From NCBI RefSeq assembly GCF_031755915.1, contig NC_083379.1, positions 4,041,501-4,105,500 on the forward strand: a stretch of DNA of 64,000 nucleotides, given 5' to 3'. Source of the stretch: Ziziphus jujuba. Taxonomy: Eukaryota; Streptophyta; Magnoliopsida; Rosales; Rhamnaceae. This document shows positions 27,401 through 36,970 of this stretch, in pieces. A program made the translations under genes and the position numbers. Position 1 is the first letter of the stretch, and the number at the start of each line of letters is the position of its first letter. The notes under the pieces were generated by a model. That model made no database searches and was not told where the DNA came from. It saw only the letters and a list, made by a program, of their open reading frames with translations.

Positions 27401-28300
27401 AGAGGCCAAGGGCGAAGACAGAGGGTGACAAAATAGTTTTAATCCGACCACGACAATTACCCTACGATCCACTTACCACGAGTCCCCGACTGAATCACCA
27501 CCTCAACCCCATGCCCCATCCCCTCCCCAATCCAAACCCCTTAATTCTTTTATTTCTTCAGCTTGTTCATTCCTTTTCCCCTTCTGATATCGCGTGCTCA
27601 CCACGTGCTCTAAGCAGTCCATCCAACGGTCGACAGCTCACGTTTCAGTTGGCCACCCGTGTGGTAGTGGCGTGGTTTACAAATGCGAGGGGTGAGTGTG
27701 ATAAGGGGGGACGAAAAAGGAGGTGGCTTTTGCAGACAGAGAGAGAGAGAGAGAGAGCCCTCGACTTTTACGCGGGTGCTGCTGCCTGCCTCTGCCCTTT
27801 TTCTCTCAGCCTTTCATCGTACTTTAGTCATGTCAATCATCTTACACGCGGCCCAATGCGATTTTTTTGTACGTACGCCCTTTGCTCTGTCCACCTCCTA
27901 GCTGTACACGTGTACATGATCACGTCCCGATCAACGGCATTCCTGCGCTAATACTATATGATGACCGAGTAAGAGCTTAGACCAAAGACCAAAAACTCCA
28001 AGGGTGTTTTTTCATATCATGGGCCTGTCCTCGATACCTTCACTGCTCTCTGATGGGTGATTCCCATATCCCAAGATTGTTGAGGGACACGTGGCAAGAG
28101 ATGTGTGGTGAGTAGACCCACTTTAAGACTTGCCAAAAGGAACTAGACCGGTCCTTCTCCCACCAGAGGCTGTCGACTACTTATAAGGTTTCACATCGAC
28201 AATGATCGTACGGCCCAGGAACGGCCAAAACTGAATTAAAAAAGTCACACACTGACTCACTACCCTATACTATCACACACCCCCACCTACCCCACTCTTA
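27401..28300. promoter_or_regulatory. GC-richer block with G-box/ABRE motifs
   Basis: Base composition here is clearly less AT-rich than its surroundings. It contains CACGTG at 27603-27608, a perfect 14-bp palindrome TGTACACGTGTACA at 27903-27916 with a central G-box, ACACGTGGC (ABRE type) at 28087-28095, and a (GA)n run near 27738-27757. Such clusters are typical of bZIP/bHLH-regulated promoters, but no gene next to it could be identified. The long plus-strand frame at 27511-27951 has no recognisable domain and is not called. Confidence 0.35.
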
Positions 28301-29351
28301 TTTATTTGTATGCTACACTACACTGTAATTTACTTAAAGATCATAGTGTGTCTTGCTGCTTCTTCTTCTTTGTTTTTCAATTTTTGACTCCACATCTTTT
28401 CTTTTTTGTTCCTGCATTGATTGGATCCATCTTCTAACACAAAGTCACAAACAATAAAAGCAAAAATATCTTTGGGTTGCTTTTTGCTGGCTATTAACTT
28501 TTTACAACTTTTTACAGCTTATGTCTTATATGTGCCCTGTAATTATATATTTTTGGACCTTTTTATAATATTTTAGCCACTCTCCACATGTATTCACCAA
28601 AAAAAAGAAAAAAAAAAAAAAAGCACCCTCCACATGTGTATTACTATTGCCCCCTTTTTATTTTATTTTTGTTTTTTATTTATTTATTTATTTATTTATT
28701 TTTTAATGAAATACTATCGCCCCCTTCGAGGTGAGGCTTGAGACTTTATTATAAAATTAGAGAGTAAAATAAATGTCTACAAGCGTCAACCGAAAAGAAA
28801 ATATATACAAAAAGAAGCAAAGAAAATAAATGGAAGAAAAAGAATTCCGAAGAATTATATTTCAGCTGGGTCGTCACCCCTCAGCCCAATTAACTTAGGA
28901 AATATGTTTCATCTTGCCTTTGTAAAAAAATTTGGTAGTTGTTGGTTCCGAGTTGGGTTAAAATAGACATTCTTTTCTATTAACTCATCTTTGCAATTTA
29001 CAAACTCAACCTATGTCTATTTTGAAGTGTTCATCAGTTGGGTTTAACCGGTTTGTTAAACCAATAGAAAGTGCATTTTTGACACTTCGATTCGAATGCC
29101 CCGTAGGGTACAAACCAAGTCTATGTTTGTATATATAAATGGACAATGATTTGTTTTTAAAGGGTTAGAAGTTTAAAGAATTTGCAAGACGATCATAGGA
29201 AATCGGGGGGAAAAAAAAAAAAAAAAGACTTTAACCATTAGGATTAATCTTTATAACAACAAAATATACAATATTTTGTATCAATATACGTACGAAATAT
29301 TTTATTGGGTACATATTATCTGGGCAAACTTGATGATCAAAATACCCAAGA
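28301..29351. other. Intergenic region downstream of a DUF599 gene
   Basis: No gene is supported. Simple TTTA repeats lie near 28675-28700. The part next to 29352 should include the 3' untranslated region of the minus-strand DUF599 gene. Confidence 0.5.
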
Positions 29352-30113
29352 TTAATCCGGCTTCTTCGAATCATGGTAATGCAAGATCACAACCATAATG
29401 ACAGAGGAAATAAACAAGGGTATGGGTCCAAAAAACCAAAGCAGCAGATTAAGAGCAAAATACAAAGCTCTAAGCCCCAGTGACCAAAATTCCCCTCCCC
29501 TTATAACTTCTTCCTCCACCTTTTTCACTTGCACCATATCTCCTGGTGTGCTGATTAGGTAGTTTGCATGTACAAAATGCCTAGCCGAATGGATAAAGCA
29601 TGAAAAGGCAATGAGGAAGCAAGTCAAAAGCCCTATATACTTGATGGAAATGATAGATTGGCTTGTGTTTCCATATATGATGTCGCTTGGAAAAAAGTTA
29701 CTGGTAGAGTTTGCAATCCAAGCTCCAATTAGAGAACAAAATGATAAAGAAATTGTTGACAAGTAAATAGCTGCACTTGTGCTTGAGGCAATAACATTCA
29801 GAGCTGTATCAACTTGCTTTTTATTATCAGCCTACAAAATATTAATGCAATTGCGAAGTAAAATTGGCCCCAAATTCAGCTGTGGTTAATTTTAAGAAGA
29901 ATTAACTAGGAGGAAGTAGTTGAATATTGTAAATATTACCTGCATGATTTTGTCAACCCAAACTTTCTTGTCCTGGTTCTCATAACCCATCACTGTGGTG
30001 AGAGGGTGATGAAGATACCTGTAGAGCAGGAAGAGATGGTAAGCAAACATTATCAGAAGCCCAATTGGGACCAATACCAAATCCAAGTACTCCTTTTCCA
30101 AAGCCATGGCCAT
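29352..30113 (-). CDS. DUF599 family membrane protein, copy A
   Basis: This is a plant DUF599 protein of unknown biochemical function. Two exons, 30113-29940 and 29831-29352, separated by a 108-bp GT-AG intron, encode about 217 residues. The start was chosen at the ATG that gives MAMALEKEYLDL; an in-frame ATG lies ten codons upstream. About four hydrophobic segments are visible: residues 9-33 (LVLVPIGLLIMFAYHLFLLY), one around LSTISLSFCSLIGAWIA, one around YIGLLTCFLIAFSCF, and one from RALYFALNLLLWFFGPIP to the following valine-rich stretch. Family motifs GYENQDKKVWV, SARHFVHANYLI and LNLLLWFFGPIP are present. It has the same orientation and intron position as 33327-34162, showing tandem duplication. 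Confidence 0.88.
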
Positions 30114-31170
30114 CTTTCTTCCAATTCTGATTAATAATGACAAAGCAGAAGTTTGAATCCTTTGGTTTTTATTATTTATTTATTTCCGTGTTTGTAGTTT
30201 TCAAAAAGGAAGAGTAATTGTTGGCGATTTTCTTTTGTCTAAGGTACTCTTGGCTTTTCCTTTTGATTGGGATGTACGTAATGACAACTTGCATTACTTT
30301 TATTTATTTTTTTATTATTTTTTTTATTAATTTCCAACTTAACTATCTTGACTCTAGAGTGTGATTAACAACTTAGAGAAAATTCTTTAATTAATTATTA
30401 TTACTATATATATATATATATATATTTAATGAAGTGCTTACTTTGCCAGAGAGCAAGATTATAAATGGAGATTACCAAGTATTATGTATATGACAATTGT
30501 GAAGTTCTAAGTACTTCTTTATGAAGCTTTGGTGATTTCGTAATTACGCGTGCGAAGTATATATTACTGGTGCATAAATAATGTGTTTTAGCTTCTAAGG
30601 ATGTGTCTAGTTCTTTGCAAAAAAAAAAAAAAAAAAAAAAAAAAAGAAAAAAAGGAGACAAGGGAAATAATTTTCTATAAATGCAATTTTCCGCAAGCAT
30701 TCTAACTATGCTTATAGGCGCTGGTGGTTTGGAAATTATGGAGAAACTGGAAAATAAATAATTTCTTTTAAAAAAATAGGGAAAAGAGAATAAATAAAAA
30801 TGAGAAGAAGAGGAAAGCGAAAACAAGATACATTTTTGTTGCTTGAAAGTCCAGCTACGTTGGGCTATGGAGCTGGTAAAGTCTTGCGCATTTCCTGACA
30901 CATAAACACATAGCATAACCTATAATATTAATTATTATGATACGCCATTATTACTATATTCTTAATGAAGATTAATAATGACAAATTATGTGTTATAAGT
31001 AAAATTAATAATAATACATATTTTCTTAATGGTCCTGCTGCCACATTTGCACTTCTGTTCTCCTAAAAGGGGGAAAAAGCTGGAATGTCATCCAAAATTG
31101 ATCAGAAATCATAACGCTTTTGGTGCAGGCATTTAATCCAGCTCTATAATTTTCTTTCATCCGACAAATG
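30114..31170. other. Intergenic region between DUF599 copies, first part
   Basis: This holds the putative promoter of copy A. A long minus-strand frame at 30482-30916 is low-complexity with no domain and is not called. A poly-A run of about 26 bases starts near 30620 and an (AT)n tract lies at 30408-30425. Confidence 0.5.
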
Positions 31171-31178
31171 GTTCTATA

Positions 31179-31931
31179 TAGGGGTGGACATGGATTGGAT
31201 TAGTTCAGTTTTGGACTGAAATATAATCCAATCCATACATATCAGTTTTTCTAATTTACAATCAAAACCAAACTATTAAACCATTAAATTCATACCAAAC
31301 CAAACCATTTATGATCGGTTTGGTTTGGATTGGTTGATCGGTTTAAAACTTACTAATTTATAAATATATAATACAAATACAAAATTTTCCAAATTTAAAA
31401 TATAAATAATAAATTATAATTATCCAAACATAAAATACAATTAGAATAATATAACATAGTCTACAATGGAAAATAAAGAAGAAAATGTAGCAAATGATAC
31501 ACATCATGCACTTTTTAAATAGCAAACATTAATGTCATCATCTCACTCCTATAAAATCAAATTAAAATTGTTAGAACAAATAATGTAAAATAATACATTT
31601 GTCAAAATTCATTCACTCAAGAATCAATGCATAATTCCTTTTTTTTTTTTTAATCTGAAAATTTTGGTAAATCATAAGTCAATCAATGTTGACAGATTCA
31701 CTAATTTTAGTTGATTCTATAAGTTCTATAAAGATCAAAATAATAAAATTAGCAATAAATTATATTTAAACATTTATATATATATATATGATGGGAATGT
31801 AAATATATATATATATATATATTATGGTGATAGTGATGGACTGGTGGCAGGCGGTAACAAAGGTAAATGTTTAGTTTAAGATTATAATTTACAATTTGAT
31901 TTGGGATTTGGGATATAGGGATGTAAAAGAA

Positions 31932-31971
<40 letters not shown>

Positions 31972-32224
31972 TCAATATATAAAAATGGAAAAAAATTTAA
32001 AAATTAATATATAAAAATGAAAAAAATAAAAAATATATAATTTTTTAGTTATATAATATATTATTTGGATTGGGTTGAATTTATATTTCCAATTCATAAC
32101 TAATTCAATCCATACAATTTATAATATATTGAATCCAATCCAATCCAATTAATGTAAAAATCCAATCCAAACCGTTAAAAATGGATTGGATTGGACGGGT
32201 TGGATTGGATTTTGCCCACCCCTA
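31179..32224. mobile_element. Non-autonomous hAT element
   Basis: The element is 1046 bp. It begins TAGGGGTGGACA and ends TGCCCACCCCTA, which are inverted repeats apart from one base. It is flanked by a perfect 8-bp target duplication, GTTCTATA, at 31171-31178 and 32225-32232, the length expected for hAT. It has no coding capacity. Subterminal regions are rich in repeated GGATTGGATT and its complement, possible transposase-binding repeats, and it contains several (TA)n tracts. The string CCAATCCAAACCG near its right end also occurs near the right end of the larger hAT element at 41152-46700. Confidence 0.9.
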
Positions 32225-32232
32225 GTTCTATA

Positions 32233-32762
32233 GTTAAAAAAAAAAAAAAATTTTCAATCTATAGAAGCTTAGGGCATGTTAAGTAACACAGTAACAGTAC
32301 ACGTCAGACCTGTGATTGCATCCCCATTTTGTAATTTTCAGATAAATCTTTTTATTTATCCCCTTGACCATTTTAATCTGAAAAAAGTATGATGCCTAAT
32401 TAAGTTTTTATGAATTAAATTTTAAAACAATTAACTTCATCATCATCCATATTCCATTATGTCTTGTATAATTATAAATTAACCTTAATCTTTAGCTTGT
32501 ATGACAACCACACTTTCCCTCAATACAATGATAAGTCAGGTTTAAATTTCCAAACACTATCCGTCAGCAAAGCCATCATTAAGAACTAAAAGAATGTTAG
32601 CTCTATCACATTCCTCTCTACTATTTTCCCATCTTACTATTTGTACTTTCTTCTTTTCCCATTTTCCCCCACAAAACTTGAGGTTGTGCCGTAGGCTGAA
32701 AGTAAAATGTGGAGGTGACTTGTAAGACAATTACTTATGGATTAAACAATAATAATAATGAC

Positions 32763-32802
<40 letters not shown>

Positions 32803-33326
32803 TGTTCTACTAAATTAACAAGTTGCATTTATTTTTTCCTTAATGTATAACTTGTTGGATCATAAATAATTAATTTATCTAGTTAAGTCAATAGTCAAGG
32901 TGTGCCAACTACGTTTGTCTCTGTAGCAGAGTAATTTGGAATTTACATGCACATCTCACTGCGTTGATTTTTAGAGAAGGTATTTACATGAAAGTTGGAC
33001 AGAAGACTACTTAATATTTTCATAATTTCGAATGCGAAATAATAAAAAGAACCAAATTTCAATCATAAAAAAAGGAAAAAAGTAGAAAAGGTGTATATAT
33101 ATATATATATATATTTAAATTTATTAATTTCTTTATGATTTTTTCAAATCCTTATTTTATTCAACATTATATGTAGATTCTAATTAGGAAAAAAAAAAAA
33201 AAAATTTCTTCAACTCCAAACGAGCAAACAAGATTTCTCCAATTCTTAATTTGCACAAACTAAATTAATATGTCTAAATCTTCAATTTCAGTTTGAAAAT
33301 TGGGTAGGTCTTCTTCTCAAATATTA
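32233..33326. other. Intergenic region between DUF599 copies, second part
   Basis: No gene is supported. An (AAT)n microsatellite lies at about 32746-32801 and a (TA)n tract at about 33093-33113. Confidence 0.55.
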
Positions 33327-34162
33327 TTATGCTGCTACCTGGATTGTCATAGTCGTCTCAGTTCTTCTCACACCAACTTCTTTTTGGGGATATTGATGCC
33401 GATGTAAAGGTCTGGTATTAGTGTCAAGATGATAAAGCGCTGTGACCATAACAATTGAGGAAACAAACATGGGAATTGGACCAAAAAACCATAGCAGCAG
33501 ATTCAGAGCAAAGTAGAGTGCTCTGAGACCAAGTGACCAAAAATTACTTCCCCTTATAACAGCCAATTCCACATTCTCAACAGGGATATCAGTATACGGC
33601 ATGCTTATAAGATAATTGGCATGAACAAAATGCCGAGCCGATTGAACGAAGCAAGCGAAGGCAAGAAGAAAACAAGTCAAGAGGCTTATGTACTTGATAG
33701 ACATGGTGGCTCCGCTTGTGTCTCCGTATATCAAAGAGCTCCTGAAGATGCTATCTTTCGATGAGCTTCCGAGCCAAGTACCAATAAGAGAACTGAGGGT
33801 CAGAGAGACTGAACATAGAAATGTTGCTGCAGATGTGTTTGATTGGATCACCGATAGAGCTGTGCCAACATCTCTTTTATCCACCTGAGATTGAAATTGA
33901 ATATTTGAACAAGTTTTCTAGACATGATTTGGGATTAAATTTCTACTTGTACTAGAGGAAAAATTAAAAGTGTTTAAATTTAATCAAAATTTACCTGCAT
34001 AACTCTATCAACCCAAGCTTTCTTGTCATTGTTTTCGTAGCCAATGACAGTGGTATGAGGAAGATGCAGACATCTGTAGAGTAGGAAGGTATGGTAGGAA
34101 AACATGAGGAACAATCCGCTTGGGGCTAGGAACAAATCCAGGTTCTGCTTTTCGAAACCCAT
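33327..34162 (-). CDS. DUF599 family membrane protein, copy B
   Basis: This is the second member of the DUF599 tandem pair. Exons 34162-33995 and 33884-33327, with a 110-bp GT-AG intron, encode 241 residues. The start at MGFEKQNLDLFLAP was chosen because it aligns with copy A; an in-frame ATG 13 codons upstream would add a lysine/arginine-rich stretch. The same motifs are present: GYENNDKKAWVDRVMQ, SARHFVHANYLIS, LGLRALYFALNLLLWFFGP. Four hydrophobic segments match copy A. The C-terminal tail is about 25 residues longer, hydrophilic and basic. Function is unknown; a membrane location follows from the sequence. No inactivating change is visible. Confidence 0.88.
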
Positions 34163-34490
34163 AACTTTTTTTCGTTTCCTTTTTTTTCCTGGTGTGCCCA
34201 ATCTGAAAATTTGGACAACTTTAACGGGTTATTTATATAAATTCATTTTTTTTTTTCTGATAAATATTTCTGATCGCAATAGAGGGACTTATAGTTGGTC
34301 ATTTTTGGATTTCTTTAGTGAACCTTTGACTTTCCCAATTCGACTGCATAGCCAACTTGAAGTCTTTCATTCCAATCCACGTGCATGGCACTTAATTACT
34401 AAAAATAATAATAAAAGAAACTAAAAAATTAAGAAACTAAAAAATTATCGGGAAGTGTTAGGGTGATTGAGAGACTACATTACAGAGGTT
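34163..34490. other. DUF599 copy B upstream region
   Basis: This short promoter-side interval lies between DUF599 copy B and the left LTR of Copia-1. No gene is seen. Copia-1 therefore sits about 330 bp upstream of the copy B start codon. Confidence 0.5.
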
Positions 34491-34996
34491 TGTTGAATTA
34501 AATTAATATTTGTGGACTTGGTATAATCAATTACTCACTTACGGGGTCTATTTATGCCATTAATGGGACTGGCTTATTTTATTATTTTGTAGTAGGGCCC
34601 TTGGTCACACACTCTCTATAAGACTCTAGTTGGCCTATTGGACTGGAGGACCAACTCTCTTTATAAACCCAATAACTTATCCATATTTTTCCTAGTATAA
34701 TTATATTATCAAATTATTATTATTTTATGTATGTCAAAATTAATGGATAAGTCTGACTTGCAGAGACTATTTAAAGGTCTAGGGCAAGCAAACAATTGAT
34801 GCCATACGGTGTTTTGATATTAGGGTTTTTCAGAGATCTGAGAGTGGTTTGAGAGTAGTGTGTCCATAGGCACTACTTTACATTGTTTTCTATTTTGCAG
34901 GATTAAAGATCTAATTTACCAATGGCTGCGTTCGGAGGTTAGTAATTTATGATTTATGGAATTTATTATGCATATTTAGATCCATAAAATCTAACA
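34491..34996 (+). repeat. Copia-1 left LTR
   Basis: 506 bp, beginning TGTTGAATTA and ending ATCTAACA. It differs from the right LTR only by T/C, T/C, T/C, A/G and C/T changes. Confidence 0.95.
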
Positions 34997-35629
34997 ATTG
35001 GTATCAGAGCATGGTTAATATACATAATACATTATTTTGAAATTTGTTGTTATATTGATATGCAGCTTGTTTGGAGATCCAAATTTTAAGGATGGAATTT
35101 TATTGAATAATTTCTCTTCTCTTGTGCAATACGGGTTTATATTGAGTTTGTGCAAATTATGTGATTTTTTGTTTTAGTTCGAATTAAGATCTGAGTATGG
35201 TGAAAAATTCTTCTTTATTGTGTTTTATATTGTTTATTATTTTTTAATTGGATATGAAAATCTTAAAATAAAAAAATTAAAAAAAAAAAATTGTGATGTG
35301 GTAATCGGGTTTTTGAATCAAATTTGTGCAAAGTATATAAATCTTGTTTTTTTTTTTTTTTTTTGTTCGAATTTTGACCTGGGTTCTTTGTGGAATTTCT
35401 TTTTGGATCGAATGGAATATATTGAGTTAATTTGGGTTATTAAAAAGAAAAAAAAAAAAAAAGAGAGGAGTTCGACGGCCGAATTTCATGATGATTGGGT
35501 GTTAAAATTTCTGGGTATTTAGGCCAAATTGATCCATGAATAATATTCTCCACACTGAAAGGAATCTATAGACACCGGAATTGAAGAAAACGGTGGGCAT
35601 TTTGTGGTTTTCCGGCCGGGTTGGGGAAG

Positions 35630-35726
35630 CGGGTCGTGCGACCCGTTAACCAGGAAACCGGGTCATCCTTGACCCGGCTGAAGGAGGAAGAAGGCTGACG
35701 TCAGCAGCCATCTTGCTGACGTCAGC
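35630..35726 (+). other. Palindrome cluster in the Copia-1 leader
   Basis: Four perfect inverted repeats lie within 97 bp: CGGGTCG/CGACCCG with a 2-base loop at 35630-35645, an 8-bp stem CCGGGTCA/TGACCCGG with a 4-base loop at 35658-35677, and two identical 12-bp palindromes GCTGACGTCAGC at 35694-35705 and 35715-35726. The last two start 21 bp apart and each contains TGACGTCA, a bZIP-type site. The block is GC-rich in an otherwise AT-rich leader. Confidence 0.8.
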
Positions 35727-36112
35727 ACCCCGAAATTTAAAAAAAAAAAAAATTATTTGTTTTGTTTTGTTTATTTATTTGTTGATGATTTATTTATCTA
35801 TCTATTGTTTATTGTTAATAATTAAAAAAAAAAAACACCTTTATTTTATTTTATTTGATATATCTTTATATCATTTTATCACTTATTTATTGTTGATTAT
35901 TTATTCATCTATTGTTTTATTATTATTTAAAAAAAATGTTATTTCTTTATTTATTTATTTGTTTATTGGTAATTAGTTCATTTGTTTATTTGTTTAATTA
36001 TTTTATTTCAAATTTTATTAAATTAAATTAAATATTTGTGATTGGAAAATTGGATTATGTGAGCTTACCCAAAGAGGCTTTGTGCCTAGTTGGTATAGTA
36101 GTGTGGAATTTT

Positions 36113-36381
36113 AGGTACTCACCTGTCGTGAGACTTATTTTGTCTGCATTATGTGTACCAATGTAATATGTGTTGGCATAGTGGATGGGTTATCTTTTAT
36201 TTACCTATATCATGAAATTGCCAATTTGTTAATTATCTCCCACTTATTAACCAGGGTCTATACGAGTAACTAGGCTACCCTGTCGGTAGTTTTAGTTGCT
36301 TTGTATGACGCTTGGAATGGCAGTGGAAGTTAATTAAATGCCATGTATTGCAAGTTCTGAGTTGCCCTGTCGGTGATTCAG
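36113..36381 (+). other. Three CTGTC-loop hairpins in the Copia-1 leader
   Basis: Each has the five-base loop CTGTC closed by a C-G pair. Hairpin one has stem CTCAC/GTGAG (36118-36122 with 36128-36132). Hairpin two has CTACC/GGTAG (36275-36279 with 36285-36289), extending outward through two G-T pairs and AACTA/TAGTT with one bulge. Hairpin three has a 10-bp stem CTGAGTTGCC/GGTGATTCAG (36357-36366 with 36372-36381). The stems differ in sequence but remain paired. Confidence 0.75.
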
Positions 36382-36658
36382 TTCAATGCATTTGATTGTG
36401 GTTATTTGGTTGACTGTCCCTGGCCCGCGTAAGGGTATCTTTAGTGCTACAAAGACCCTAGCGATATTGATATTTTATGGTTTGTGTTAAGGCGCTAGAA
36501 AATAGTTGTTGTTTTATATATATATTAAATGCTTTGTTGTGTTTACTATTTTCACGGTTAGTAGCACCCCGAATGTTATGCCTATGACTGCCATAATGAA
36601 ATTGGATGTGATAAATTATCAGAAGTAAAAAAAAAAAAAAAAAAAAAAGGCCTTGGTT

Positions 36659-36970
36659 ATGAATTTGACATTTATGAAGTTGGATTTGCCTTTGGAGATA
36701 GATTCACCCAAGATATCAACTAATGATAGTAATGCAGTAATTAGGAAACTTTATGAGGATTAGAAACATTCTAATAAGTGCTGCATGATGATGATGGAGA
36801 ATTATATGAATGAAGCTATATATACTAATATTCCTAAGGTTGATGTAGCAAAGGAACTTTTTGAAAAAAAAAAAAAAAGATAGGAAAGAAATTTATAAAG
36901 TTTGATATGAATAAGAAGTATTATTATTTGGACCTTTTAAAATAATACTTAGTATGATGATGCTTATTAG
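36659..36970 (+). pseudogene. Copia-1 gag remnant
   Basis: Translation from the ATG at 36659 resembles the N-terminal part of copia gag: LDLPLEIDSP, then a KLYED segment interrupted by a TAG, then HSNKCCMMMMENYMNEA and VDVAKELFE, ending at a poly-A run. Most of the gag core that normally follows is missing before the zinc knuckle at 37004. It lies in the same frame as the downstream pol frame but is separated from it by several stops, so no gag-pol polyprotein can be made. Confidence 0.7.

Larger units (their letters stand above)
34997..36658 (+). other. Copia-1 non-coding leader
   Basis: About 1.65 kb separates the primer-binding site from the gag remnant, long for a copia leader. It holds poly-A/T tracts, a palindrome cluster at 35630-35726 and three CTGTC-loop hairpins at 36113-36136, 36268-36297 and 36357-36381. 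A further stem AGGGT/ACCCT with CTTT/AAAG lies near 36440-36470. No coding region is supported. Confidence 0.7.

Noticed and set aside
27511..27951. A 146-codon plus-strand frame
   Set aside because: It has no recognisable domain, includes a GA microsatellite read as RERERE, and overlaps a promoter-like block.
28186..28200. A sequence resembling the upstream element of plant snRNA promoters (CACATCG)
   Set aside because: The rest of the element does not match, there is no TATA box at the required spacing, and no snRNA sequence follows.
30482..30916. A 144-codon minus-strand frame
   Set aside because: It is dominated by poly-F and serine stretches from poly-A/T DNA and has no domain.
36084..36136. 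A tRNA-Asp-like reading of the first CTGTC hairpin, with GGTATAGTAG upstream and GTC in the loop
   Set aside because: The loop is five bases, the base before GTC is not in the normal position of a seven-base anticodon loop, and no acceptor stem or T arm can be paired.
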